Source: an uncultured bacterium (GTDB lineage Bacteria; Cyanobacteriota; Vampirovibrionia; Gastranaerophilales; Gastranaerophilaceae). From it: a stretch of DNA of 38,255 bases. Positions 14,633 through 23,268 of the stretch are shown here, piece after piece. The notes under the pieces were generated by a model. The model saw nothing but the letters and a program-made list of their open reading frames with translations. It had not been told where the DNA came from and ran no database searches. Made by a program: the position numbers and the translations under genes. Location of the stretch: positions 1-38,255 of the forward strand of contig CADAKY010000016.1 in the NCBI GenBank assembly GCA_902788575.1, written 5' to 3'. Within the stretch, counting starts at the first letter, position 1, and every line of letters starts with the position of its first letter.

Positions 14633-14661
14633 TTGTCATTATGTTAAGTTTGTAGTATTAT
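14633..14661 (+). promoter_or_regulatory. Sigma-70 type promoter of lpxI
   Basis: TTGTCA (14633-14638) and TATTAT (14656-14661) with a 17-base spacer, followed by GGAGGA (14675-14680) and the ATG at 14685. Confidence 0.6.
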
Positions 14662-14684
14662 TATTTCATAAGTTGGAGGATGTA

Positions 14685-15500
14685 ATGTCAGTTGTTTTGG
14701 AACAAAAACAAGGTTTGATAGCAGGAGACGGGCTTTTACCCGTAAAGATGGCACAGTATGCAAAAGAAAACGGATTTGATGTTGTCGCAATATCTTTATC
14801 TAATGATAATTATAAACAGTTGAAAAAATACTGCTCTAAAGTATATTCTTTCTGCCCCGGAGAAGCTCTGAAAATCGAACAAGTACTGAAAGATGAAGGA
14901 ATTAAGCAGCTTACATTCTTAGGAAAAGTCAGCAAAACACTTATTATAAAAAGACCGAAATTTGATTCAAAAGCACTTGATTTTATCAAAAAAGCAGTAA
15001 GATTAAATGACGATAAAGTCATGCTTATGCTTATAGAAGAATTGGAAAAGATAGGTATTACTATCTTAGACCAGACACTATTTATAAAAAATCTGATGAT
15101 TCCGTCAGGTGTGCTCGGAACAGTTCAACCGACACAAGCACAAATTGATGACGTAAACTACGGTTACTGGCTGGCTAAAGAAACGGGAAAACTTGATGTA
15201 GGTCAATCTGTTGTAATAAAAGATAAAATGATTATGGCGGTTGAAGCTATTGAGGGCACTGATAAATGCATTTGCCGCGGAGCAAAAATCGCAAAAAACC
15301 ATGCCCGCGTAATCAAAGTTGCAAAACCTTCTCAAGATAAGAGATTTGATATCCCTGCAATCGGGTTAAAAACATTAAAGACAATGCACAAATACAAAGC
15401 TGACCTGATTGCGGTAGAAGCCGGCGAAACGATTATTGTAGACAGAGAAGAAGTTATAAAGTTCGCAAACAAACATAATATTGTAGTTATGGCAGTGTAG
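14685..15500 (+). CDS. lpxI: UDP-2,3-diacylglucosamine pyrophosphatase LpxI
   Basis: Hydrolyses UDP-2,3-diacylglucosamine to lipid X in lipid A synthesis, the LpxH substitute found outside gamma/betaproteobacteria. The 271-aa protein opens with the LIAGDGLLPVKMAQYAKE block and continues with TFLGKVSK, GVLGTVQPTQAQ, the C-domain VVIKDKMIMAVEAIEGTDKCI, and KPSQDKRFDIPAIGLKT, all LpxI hallmarks. An in-frame TTG at 14673 overlaps the ribosome site, so the ATG at 14685 is preferred. Its presence implies lipid A and an outer membrane. A strong terminator follows. Confidence 0.95.
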   Translation: MSVVLEQKQGLIAGDGLLPVKMAQYAKENGFDVVAISLSNDNYKQLKKYCSKVYSFCPGEALKIEQVLKDEGIKQLTFLGKVSKTLIIKRPKFDSKALDFIKKAVRLNDDKVMLMLIEELEKIGITILDQTLFIKNLMIPSGVLGTVQPTQAQIDDVNYGYWLAKETGKLDVGQSVVIKDKMIMAVEAIEGTDKCICRGAKIAKNHARVIKVAKPSQDKRFDIPAIGLKTLKTMHKYKADLIAVEAGETIIVDREEVIKFANKHNIVVMAV

Positions 15501-15525
15501 GGTAGTAAATAAAAAAGTTAAAACT

Positions 15526-15560
15526 AAAACAGACCGATAAATTATCGGTCTGTTTTTATT
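15526..15560. terminator. Bidirectional terminator
   Basis: AACAGACCGATAA / TTATCGGTCTGTT stem with T-runs on both sides. It lies between the convergent lpxI and the EF-hand/Ig-like gene. Confidence 0.9.
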
Positions 15561-15594
15561 TTAAATTTATTTTAACTGTATTATCTCAAACCGG

Positions 15595-17316
15595 TTATAC
15601 ATTATAGCGCTGCTGTTTATCAAATTCTTTCTGAATGTTTGTATTAAATACATTTATAGTTTCTGTAATAATATCTTTTGTGTACACCCAGGCTCTCGCA
15701 CTGCTGCCTAAGAACTTTGTACCATGTCCGTCTACTTTGCTATTGAATGCAGTTTCAAATGCATCCTCATAAACTTTGCCGACTAATGATTCAATGTCAG
15801 AATAAGATATACCGAGATTCTTAGCGAGTTTTTTCATTGCTAATTCTAATTCGGGCTTAAATTCAGTATCAAGTTTTGTTTTTACCTGTGGTTTTAAATC
15901 TCTGATTGAATCACTTTTTCCGCTTCTGTTGATAACCTGCATTTTTTCATTATCTTTATATCCTTTAATATCATCAAAATAGATATCTGAAGAATTTACC
16001 TGCAAATCAGAGCCTTTTAAGTTTTCTGTTTTTACAGTCACTTTTCTTGAACCTGCTTCCATACCATCAACAAAAACTGTCACAGTTGCAGAATTTACAC
16101 TTTCTTTAGCGGTTCCTTTTACAGTAACCGTACCGTCAGAAGCAACACTTAAAACAGAATTAGATGAGACTTTGAAAGTTATTCTGGAGCTTTCAACTTC
16201 TACGCCGTTTGGTGTTGTATAGCTGTTTGGAACACTATAGCTGCCGGTTCCGCCTGTGAAAACTTTAATATTTTCCGGCAAACCGCTCCAGAAATCATCA
16301 GGCAGAGTTTTTAAGTCTACAATTTCTGCAATTTTATCTTTTACTTCTTTAAATTCCGCACTATTGATAATATCGGTATATTTCAGTTTCAGAGCGTCAT
16401 TATACCCTCCTTTATTAGTTTCGGAAAGCATTTTTTCAACATAACTTTTTACCGTTCCGTCATATAGTTCTTTATTTTCGGCATACCCTTCTTCTTTTTG
16501 TACACCTTTAAGAACTTCTGTTAATTGATTATTCAATGTATATCCCTGATATTCAGTCAAAGCTTGTTTCTTTTCTTTGTCAGAAAATTCATAATTACCG
16601 CTTGCCTGTGCAAGATAATCATCAACAACAGCTTTGGTTTTTGATATGACTTCATCTGTCATGTCGCCGTCACCAATTTCTTTTGTAACCAAGTCATCAA
16701 TCAATTTCTGCAAATCAGAGAATGTTGCGCCTATATCACCAAGTTGTTCTTGAATATATTTCTGTGCATAAATATTTGCCGTTGTTTTATTCATAGCAAG
16801 CTGTGCTACATTCTTTCTGGTAGGGTCAGCATAATACTTGTTATCAAGCTGACCGTTCAAAAAGCTTTCCAATTGCTCAGGCTTCCCGCCTTTTGTAATA
16901 AACTGATCAACCGAATTCAGCAAACTTTCTTTAACGGATTTTATCCACTTTTCTCTGGATTCTGAATCTGTTATATATTTGTTTGAGCTTAATTTTGTAA
17001 TTATATTATCATTGAAATAATTTTCAAATTTTTCATATATTTCAATTTTTTGATTCATAGAATCAATCTCGTTATTATCGAGTTTTACAATACTTTTTCC
17101 CGCTCTGTTTGTATTAATCTTTTTCCAAAATGCTGAAATAATATCATTAGGATTGTCACTATCCTCAAGCGGAATATTCCCTTTATTCATACTGTCTTTC
17201 AGGAAATACTTAGCTTCTGCCTCATTAATCTCTCCGTTGCCGTCAAGATCCATTTGGTAGATGTCGTTTTTGATAAATTGATAAATTTTTGAAATTCCGA
17301 CATTGATATCAGTCAT
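15595..17316 (-). CDS. Large EF-hand protein with bacterial Ig-like segment
   Basis: A 573-aa protein without signal peptide. An EF-hand loop DLDGNGEINEAE is at residues 23-34 (Asp23, Asp25, Asn27, Glu29, Asn31, Glu34). KLDNNEID near residue 80 may be a partial second hand. The middle is helical and charged. About residues 355-430 look like a Big2/BID-type Ig-like domain (ITFKVSSNSVLSVASDGTVTVKG, then VTVFVDG and a closing KVTVKT strand). The C-terminus is helical again. AAGGAG precedes the ATG. Ig-like domains usually act outside the cell, so export by a non-Sec route is possible, but nothing in the sequence shows it. Family not recognised. Confidence 0.75.
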   Translation of the reverse strand: MTDINVGISKIYQFIKNDIYQMDLDGNGEINEAEAKYFLKDSMNKGNIPLEDSDNPNDIISAFWKKINTNRAGKSIVKLDNNEIDSMNQKIEIYEKFENYFNDNIITKLSSNKYITDSESREKWIKSVKESLLNSVDQFITKGGKPEQLESFLNGQLDNKYYADPTRKNVAQLAMNKTTANIYAQKYIQEQLGDIGATFSDLQKLIDDLVTKEIGDGDMTDEVISKTKAVVDDYLAQASGNYEFSDKEKKQALTEYQGYTLNNQLTEVLKGVQKEEGYAENKELYDGTVKSYVEKMLSETNKGGYNDALKLKYTDIINSAEFKEVKDKIAEIVDLKTLPDDFWSGLPENIKVFTGGTGSYSVPNSYTTPNGVEVESSRITFKVSSNSVLSVASDGTVTVKGTAKESVNSATVTVFVDGMEAGSRKVTVKTENLKGSDLQVNSSDIYFDDIKGYKDNEKMQVINRSGKSDSIRDLKPQVKTKLDTEFKPELELAMKKLAKNLGISYSDIESLVGKVYEDAFETAFNSKVDGHGTKFLGSSARAWVYTKDIITETINVFNTNIQKEFDKQQRYNV

Positions 17317-17641
17317 TTTGTGCTCCTTTTTCCCTTTTCTCCTTTTTTAGGGAGTGTTAGTTTCCATTCTATTTATCGGCATTTTTTTGAAAAACTTTAG
17401 CTTTTTTAGAGAAATTGTTACAAATCTTAATAAAAGAAGAAAAGAAAAAAGAAAAAGAAAAGAACATATCAGGTCAGTTATCCTCTCACGTTTAAGAAGG
17501 AAATATCTGCCGTTCTGTTACAACACTAAAATATGCAGAAAATAATTCAGAACCCTGTTTACACTCTCAATAAAATACCCATACTGACAAAGATTGATAA
17601 GTATGATAAAATTAAAATATAAGCAAGAGCGAGGTTATATT

Positions 17642-18319
17642 ATGAATAAAAATGGTTTTACATTATCAGAAGTTCTCATTACACTTGGGATTGTAGGCGT
17701 TATTGCGGCAATAACGGTTCCTTCTTTCATAGGTAACAGACCGAGTGAAAATAAATTGAAATTATTAAAAGCACACTCAGCTCTTACTTCTATTATTGCT
17801 GATTTGATTGATGATGAGACATTGTATTATGTTACTGATCCAGCCAATCCTTGTATCGGTTTGCAATGCAACGGAGGAGACATAAATCCCGTACAGGGGG
17901 CTCGCATTCCAGGTGTAACAAATGGTGTTAATGCTAACGAAAAGCTTGCACGTATTGTTGCTTCAAGAATGTCCAAGAGAGGTGGCATTAATTGCAATAA
18001 CAATACTTGCACTTTTACAACCACTGACGGAACAGTTTGGACATTTGCACCACTTAACGGTACAAATGTTTCACAAATCACAATTGATGTAAACGAAAAA
18101 GCTAACGACACTGATAATCACAATACTGCTTATAGCAACCTTACTGCAGCTCAAAGAACAGCAGCAAATTTTGTTCCTGACAGATTTATTTTTAACGTTG
18201 ACAGAAATGGCGGAGTAACAACTAATGACGACTTTGCAAGAGATATACTTAATAATCCGTCAAATTTAAGCAGAAAAGAAATTATAACTAATATTAAAAA
18301 AGGCAAAGTAGGGAAATAA
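17642..18319 (+). CDS. Type IV pilin-like prepilin
   Basis: About 225 aa. The N-terminus MNKNG-FTLSEVLITLGIVGVIAAITVPSF is a class III (prepilin peptidase) signal: cleavage after Gly5, Phe at +1, Glu at +5, then a hydrophobic helix. Two Cys pairs follow (CIGLQC, CNNNTC), and the tail has an acidic DRFIFNVDRNGG block. I chose the ATG at 17642, with GAGG 7 bases upstream, over the in-frame ATG at 17594, because only it puts the signal at the N-terminus. Could be a pilus/pseudopilus subunit or a secreted pilin-like protein; no pilus machinery is adjacent. The 277 bases before 17594 hold only A-rich sequence. Confidence 0.9.
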   Translation: MNKNGFTLSEVLITLGIVGVIAAITVPSFIGNRPSENKLKLLKAHSALTSIIADLIDDETLYYVTDPANPCIGLQCNGGDINPVQGARIPGVTNGVNANEKLARIVASRMSKRGGINCNNNTCTFTTTDGTVWTFAPLNGTNVSQITIDVNEKANDTDNHNTAYSNLTAAQRTAANFVPDRFIFNVDRNGGVTTNDDFARDILNNPSNLSRKEIITNIKKGKVGK

Positions 18320-18338
18320 CTATTTTACACCTGTATTT

Positions 18339-18347
18339 TGTTATAAT
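18339..18347 (+). promoter_or_regulatory. Extended -10 of the DUF475 operon
   Basis: TGT-TATAAT, a perfect extended -10 hexamer, 26 bases before the ATG at 18374. No matching -35. Confidence 0.5.
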
Positions 18348-18373
18348 ATAATTGAGTAAAAGAGAGGTTTTTT

Positions 18374-19414
18374 ATGACACATTATTTCTTAGGCTCATAT
18401 ATTGTAACAATCTTAGGTTTAACGGCAGCTTATTTGTGGGGCGAACACGTCCATGCCGGAACAGGTTTTGCCTGTGTTTTTATTGCGTTTGTTCTTGCAG
18501 TGCTGGAAATCAGCTTATCATTTGATAATGCGGTAGTAAACGCTATGAAGCTGGAAGGAATGTCCGAAAAATGGCGCCACCGTTTTATCACATGGGGCAT
18601 TTTGATTGCCGTATTCGGAATGAGATTTCTGTTCCCGCTCCTTGTTGTTTCAATCTTTGCCAAACTGAATATTTTAACGGTTCTCAATATGGCATTTAAT
18701 GATGTCGATAAATATGCACACTATCTTGAACTTACACACGCTCCGATTGTAACGTTTGGCGGTGCATTTCTCTTAATGCTCTTTATGGATTATTTTACGG
18801 AAAAAGACAAAAATATACACTGGCTAAAACCTTTGGAAACACGTATACAAAGATTGCACAAATACAGAGGAATCTGCACATTTGTAACTCTTTGCTGTTT
18901 GTTTTTGATTATGCCAAAGATTCTTCCCGTAATGCGTCAGACCGTATTTTTATCAGGTTTAAGCGGGATTGTAATGTATTTGTGCATAGACGGACTTGCC
19001 GAATGGCTGGAAAGACGTCAGGAAGAGCGTGCAAAGTTGTGCGCGGATACGGTTAAATGTTCAGGACTTGTAGGATTTCTATATCTTGAACTTATTGATG
19101 CATCATTTTCTCTTGACGGAGTATTAGGTGCGTTTGCATTAAGCAAAGATATTTTAATTATCACAATCGGCTTGTTTATAGGTGCAATGTTTGTAAGATC
19201 TTTGACTATTATGCTTGTAGAAAAGAAAACTCTTGCACAGTATTTATATTTGGAGCATGGCGCACACTGGGCTATCGGAACTCTTGCGGTATTAATGTTT
19301 GTATCAACTTTCCACGAAGTTCCGGAGGTCGTAACAGGTTCGCTTGGTTTGATTTTTATTGTAAGCGCGCTGGTATCATCAATTTTGTACAACAAAAATA
19401 AAGGGCAGGAATAA
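18374..19414 (+). CDS. DUF475/TerC-like integral membrane protein
   Basis: A 346-aa inner-membrane protein with about nine hydrophobic helices. Two internal motifs mark the TerC-related DUF475 family: EISLSFDNAVVNA in the first half and LIDASFSLDGVLGAFA in the second, each with acidic residues inside a helix, consistent with metal-ion handling. YLEHGAHWAIG near the end is also typical. Relatives are linked to manganese export or tellurite resistance; the substrate here is unknown. AGAGAGG precedes the ATG. Its TAA stop overlaps the probable AUU start of the tRNA nucleotidyltransferase gene, so translation may be coupled. Confidence 0.88.
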   Translation: MTHYFLGSYIVTILGLTAAYLWGEHVHAGTGFACVFIAFVLAVLEISLSFDNAVVNAMKLEGMSEKWRHRFITWGILIAVFGMRFLFPLLVVSIFAKLNILTVLNMAFNDVDKYAHYLELTHAPIVTFGGAFLLMLFMDYFTEKDKNIHWLKPLETRIQRLHKYRGICTFVTLCCLFLIMPKILPVMRQTVFLSGLSGIVMYLCIDGLAEWLERRQEERAKLCADTVKCSGLVGFLYLELIDASFSLDGVLGAFALSKDILIITIGLFIGAMFVRSLTIMLVEKKTLAQYLYLEHGAHWAIGTLAVLMFVSTFHEVPEVVTGSLGLIFIVSALVSSILYNKNKGQE

Positions 19415-20256
19415 TTTTAAAAGACGAAAATCTATACTTGGTGGGCGGAGTTGTCCGCGATGAAATATTGGGAATAAAAAGCGTCGATATAGATTACACA
19501 TATCAGGGCGATGCAATAGAATTCGCTCAAAATTCGGGATTAAATATAATTAAGACAAACCCATCTTTCCATACAGTAAGGGTAAAAATCGGCGGGCAGG
19601 AAATTGATATCGCATCAACAAGAGAAGAAGCTTATCCTAAAAAAGGACATCTTCCCGAAGTATTTAATATAGGATGCCCTATTGAAAAAGACCTAAAAAG
19701 GCGCGATTTTACAATTAACGCTATTGCCAAACGTACAAGCGACGGTGAAATTGTCGATATATTTAACGGAATAGACGATATTAAAAATAAAACTCTCAGA
19801 ATTTTGCACTCTGAAAGTTTCATTGATGACCCTACAAGAATCATAAGAGGGCTAAAATTTGCAGTAAGATTCGGGTTTGAATCAGACCGAAATACTCGCC
19901 AAAAGCAGGAAGAATATTTAGGCAATATAAATTATGATATGAGTTATCACAGGCTTAAAAACGAACTAAAAGATGCTTTCAATCTTAACCGGCATGAAAT
20001 TATGGACAAATTTATTAATGATAAAATGTACAAACTGCTAGGTGAAAATCAGAAAGCTCCTAACATTGACAGTAAAAAAATTGAAGAAGCAATCAAAAAA
20101 AATCATTGCCAAAATCCTTGGATTATATATTTGAGCTTTTTTGATTTATCAAACTTTGAACTTACGCGTCAGGAAAAGAAAATTCTTAAATTAGAAGGAA
20201 ATGAAGGAAATATAATCAAATGTTTAAAAATATTTTTAAAACAAAATTTCATTTGA
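19414..20256 (+). CDS. CCA-adding tRNA nucleotidyltransferase / poly(A) polymerase family
   Basis: Class II nucleotidyltransferase that most likely adds or repairs tRNA 3' CCA; the tRNAs in this window lack encoded CCA. Motifs in order: LYLVGGVVRDEILG, catalytic DID in VDIDYT, RRDFTINAIA, and DDPTRIIRGLKFAVRFGF. The C-terminal part is short (about 280 aa in all). No ATG or GTG precedes the first motif. The frame opens after TAA at 19399-19401, and TTG at 19438 would cut LYLVGG in half. AUU at 19414, overlapping the upstream stop and 8 bases after AGGG (19402-19405), would give a complete N-terminus. E. coli pcnB, a homolog, also uses AUU. TTG 19438 remains the alternative. Confidence 0.85.
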   Translation: MLKDENLYLVGGVVRDEILGIKSVDIDYTYQGDAIEFAQNSGLNIIKTNPSFHTVRVKIGGQEIDIASTREEAYPKKGHLPEVFNIGCPIEKDLKRRDFTINAIAKRTSDGEIVDIFNGIDDIKNKTLRILHSESFIDDPTRIIRGLKFAVRFGFESDRNTRQKQEEYLGNINYDMSYHRLKNELKDAFNLNRHEIMDKFINDKMYKLLGENQKAPNIDSKKIEEAIKKNHCQNPWIIYLSFFDLSNFELTRQEKKILKLEGNEGNIIKCLKIFLKQNFI

Positions 20257-21098
20257 GATTTGCGTTAAATCCTTACCTAAGATACAAATCTGACATGCTC
20301 GGAAGTTACAAGGGTGTAATGACACTGAAACGCGAGACGCCGATTATTGTTTCTCTAACTTCCTACGAAGAAAGGTTTGACGATTTGGAATTGTCTCTTT
20401 ATTCAATATTGAACCAAACTCTCATGCCGGATAGAATAATTTTATACCTGAGTGATGAATACAAAGATATGAGCGAGCTTCCGTACACCATCACAAAATA
20501 CATAAAAAACGGACTTGAAATAAAATTTGTTAAAGACATCGGTCCATATACAAAAATAATATATGCACTAAAAGAGAATCCAAATTCTATAATCGTAACG
20601 GCAGATGATGATATTATTTACCCCAAAAATTGGCTCGAAAAGCTCTATCATTCATATATTTCTCACCCTGAAGATATCCATGCTCACAGAGCGCACAGAG
20701 TCGGGGTAGATAACGAGAAAATCATTTCTTACGAAAACTGGGATAAACATGTCAAAGAGGAAAGCGCAAGATATGACAATTTTCTGACAGGTGCCGGAGG
20801 TGTATTATATCCTCCAAAATGTTTTATACCGGAAGTATTCAGAGACGATATATTTATTAAAAAAGCACCATCCGCTGATGATATATGGCTTTGGGTTATG
20901 GCTCTTATCTCAGGAAGAAAAATAAGAGTTGTAAAAAACCATATAAAAACTCTAACCTGTACGGATATATTGGGACAGCTGGGACTTAAGAAAAAAAGAA
21001 CTCTATACAGTACAAATAAAAAAGGCAGAAACGACAGACAACTTGAAGCATTAATGAAGTATTACGGCAAAAATATTTTAAGCAAACTGACAAAATAA
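20220..21098 (+). CDS. Glycosyltransferase, GT2-like
   Basis: A 292-aa GT-A-fold protein. PIIVSLTSYEERFDDLELSLYSIL resembles the start of a nucleotide-sugar domain, and Asp129-131 in VTADDDIIYP is the metal-binding DXD region. GAGGVLYPP and the later SADDIWLW fit acceptor-side blocks in this group of polysaccharide glycosyltransferases. The ATG overlaps the end of the tRNA nucleotidyltransferase gene by 37 bases in another frame, with GAAGGAA upstream. Sugar and acceptor are not predictable. It is the first gene of a surface-glycan region reaching 26.2 kb. Confidence 0.8.
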   Translation: MFKNIFKTKFHLRFALNPYLRYKSDMLGSYKGVMTLKRETPIIVSLTSYEERFDDLELSLYSILNQTLMPDRIILYLSDEYKDMSELPYTITKYIKNGLEIKFVKDIGPYTKIIYALKENPNSIIVTADDDIIYPKNWLEKLYHSYISHPEDIHAHRAHRVGVDNEKIISYENWDKHVKEESARYDNFLTGAGGVLYPPKCFIPEVFRDDIFIKKAPSADDIWLWVMALISGRKIRVVKNHIKTLTCTDILGQLGLKKKRTLYSTNKKGRNDRQLEALMKYYGKNILSKLTK

Positions 21099-21099
21099 T

Positions 21100-21339
21100 T
21101 CAATCATATACAAATGCAACATTTTTTAAAATTTCAGCAGAATCTGCGTTCAATATTTCGGAAATTTTATGAATGTCAGAACAATGAAAACCGGATATTT
21201 TACCGCTTTCAAGTTTTTTTAAATCACTTACTGATATTCCGAGTTTTTGGGCGAATACCTTTGCACTAATCCCTTTTTTAATTCTTATGGACTTAACGTT
21301 TTGCCCGACTATTACGCAAACATTGGTTTCTTCGCACAT
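21100..21339 (-). CDS. XRE-family helix-turn-helix regulator
   Basis: A 79-aa protein made almost entirely of one Cro/C1-type HTH: VGQNVKSIRIKKGISAKVFA, then QKLGISVSDLKKLESGKI, then a third helix. Probably a dimeric DNA-binding regulator. AAAGGA precedes the ATG. It is divergent from a small AbrB-like gene at 21468 and ends 1 base from the stop of the convergent glycosyltransferase. Two cysteines lie in the first eight residues. Confidence 0.82.
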   Translation of the reverse strand: MCEETNVCVIVGQNVKSIRIKKGISAKVFAQKLGISVSDLKKLESGKISGFHCSDIHKISEILNADSAEILKNVAFVYD

Positions 21340-21467
21340 AAAGAATTCCTTTAAAATTTAGTCGCAACCGCTAATACTATACATTGTCTAATATATGTAA
21401 AATATACAACATTAAATAAACTTTGTAAAGTAATTACATAATTAAAGATTATACTAAGGATATTATA

Positions 21468-21617
21468 GTGAAGAAAAAATTAATAAAAAGCGGAAATGCT
21501 TGGGTACTTTTAATACAAAAAGCGATATTGGAACTAATCGACATCAACCCTGAAATTGATGAAGTTGAATTAGAAGTCGAAAACAAGATGCTCAAAGTAA
21601 AAAAGGCACAAAAATAG
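21468..21617 (+). CDS. AbrB/MazE-like small DNA-binding protein
   Basis: A 49-aa protein, MKKKLIKSGNAWVLLIQKAI and onward to PEIDEVELEVENKMLKVKK. This is the swapped-hairpin pattern of AbrB/MazE/SpoVT domains (KLIKSGNSW...I.K..LELL.I). The start is GTG with AAGGA 7 bases upstream. AbrB-type proteins are antitoxins or transition regulators; no toxin gene follows before the convergent oxidoreductase 68 bases on. The divergent XRE gene could be co-regulated through the shared 128-base gap. Recognised by pattern only. Confidence 0.75.
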   Translation: MKKKLIKSGNAWVLLIQKAILELIDINPEIDEVELEVENKMLKVKKAQK

Positions 21618-21685
21618 GTTAATAGATTTACTTAAAAGTCATACATAAAAGGTATTATTATATAGTACCTGTAAATTATTATGCC

Positions 21686-23209
21686 TTATTTTGCTTCCTG
21701 ATAACTTTGTTCGGTATTTACATCCCATAGTTTTCGTTTATCATCATTTTCTGTGATAATTCGCGCAGCTTCAATTCCGCTAAGGGTTGAATGGTCCATA
21801 TTGTTGTATTTGTGCTGACCGTTCCTGCCGATTAAATATAAATTCTCAATAGAATCAATAAAACTTTTTATCTTATCAAAATCACTATAAGTATCAAAAT
21901 ATGCAGGATAAGCTTTTTCTGTCTTAAAACGATAGGATCTTTCCACATCATCTTCTGATTTTAGAGCATTTATTTTAATCAATTCATCAATTCCGAATTT
22001 ATAAATTTCATCATCGGACATTTCCCATAACCTGTCACCCTTATCACAAAAATATTCCATACAAATAAGAGTCTCCTTGATATCATTTGAAAGATAAGGA
22101 GAAAAGTTTTTGGGAATATATATTCTTCCGACATTAACTTCTCTATCTTGAATGTAGATCCAGCTATCGGGACAAATATCACCAATCGTTGCCCAATTTG
22201 TATTATTTTTTAGATTAAAGTTTTTGACTTTAAAAGACACAAGCTGATAATCTCTATACGGAAGCCCTTCGGCAATGTCTTTGATATCTTCAGGTACGTT
22301 ATTCATCCCCAAAATTAAATCTTTAACCGGCATAGAAGAAATTATATAATCTCCGTACCAGTCATAAATCCCGTTTACATCCTTAACCTTTAATGATACA
22401 ACCCTGTTATTTTCAATATTTATTCCTAAAACCTCGGCATTCAGGTGAATTTCTCCGCCTTTTTCTACAATTGTTTTTGCCATATTTTCCCACATTTGAC
22501 CTGCGCCATTTTTCGGGTAAAAATATTCTTCTATGAGTGAAGTCTCTTTTTTAGGTGAGAATTTATTAATTAATGCTTTTAAAAGAGAAAGCCCTTTTAT
22601 TCTCTGTTCACCCCATTCCTTTGAAATATTTTTAGGATGACGTCCCCATACTTTTTGTGTATAGAATTCAAAAAACATTTGGTAAAGAACCTTGCCGAAT
22701 CTGTTAATCATAAAATCTTCAAGATTGTTTTCTTTACGCTTTATAAAACATGATTTTATATAACTGAATCCTGCAAGAGCAGTTCTGAGAAGTCCCATAT
22801 TTAAAACAGTTCTCAAATTCATTTTAACAGGATAGTCAAAGAACTTTTGCATGTAATAAATTCTCGAGAATCTTCTTCTCCTGAGAAAAACGTTATCATC
22901 AAATTCCGGATTAGCGTTTCCGTTTTTAAAATCAACCTCGCGGGATAAAAGCTTGTCGTCTTTTGCACCTTCACCCTGAAGCGGCAAAACCTCCGTCCAA
23001 AGTTTCATTACACTATCATCTTTAGTAAAAAATCTATGCGGGCCTATATCTGCCTTTAAGCCTTCAAAATCAAGAGTCTTCGCCAGTCCGCCAATTGAAT
23101 TTTGTGATTCTATAACAATTGGTTTTATGTCTGAATTCACAGCCAACTCGTACGCAGCTGTAATCCCTGCAGCTCCCCCGCCGATTATAAGTGCAATTTT
23201 TTTATTCAT
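21686..23209 (-). CDS. FAD-dependent amine oxidase/UDP-galactopyranose mutase-like protein
   Basis: A 507-aa flavoprotein of the NAD(P)/FAD-dependent group common in polysaccharide clusters. The FAD dinucleotide motif GGGAAG is at residues 10-15, followed by IESQNSIGGLAKT and the family signature DIGPHRFFTK near residue 57. The C-terminal FAD-binding end reads NLYLIGRNGQHKYNNMDHST. Relatives include UDP-galactopyranose mutase and protoporphyrinogen oxidase; the reaction here is unknown, but the glycan context favours nucleotide-sugar or glycan modification. It is divergent from the GT2/GT4 pair. Confidence 0.8.
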   Translation of the reverse strand: MNKKIALIIGGGAAGITAAYELAVNSDIKPIVIESQNSIGGLAKTLDFEGLKADIGPHRFFTKDDSVMKLWTEVLPLQGEGAKDDKLLSREVDFKNGNANPEFDDNVFLRRRRFSRIYYMQKFFDYPVKMNLRTVLNMGLLRTALAGFSYIKSCFIKRKENNLEDFMINRFGKVLYQMFFEFYTQKVWGRHPKNISKEWGEQRIKGLSLLKALINKFSPKKETSLIEEYFYPKNGAGQMWENMAKTIVEKGGEIHLNAEVLGINIENNRVVSLKVKDVNGIYDWYGDYIISSMPVKDLILGMNNVPEDIKDIAEGLPYRDYQLVSFKVKNFNLKNNTNWATIGDICPDSWIYIQDREVNVGRIYIPKNFSPYLSNDIKETLICMEYFCDKGDRLWEMSDDEIYKFGIDELIKINALKSEDDVERSYRFKTEKAYPAYFDTYSDFDKIKSFIDSIENLYLIGRNGQHKYNNMDHSTLSGIEAARIITENDDKRKLWDVNTEQSYQEAK

Positions 23210-23268
23210 TGAAACTTATCCTCATTAAAGCAATTATATCAAAAAAATTTTTGAGGTAGAATTAAGAA

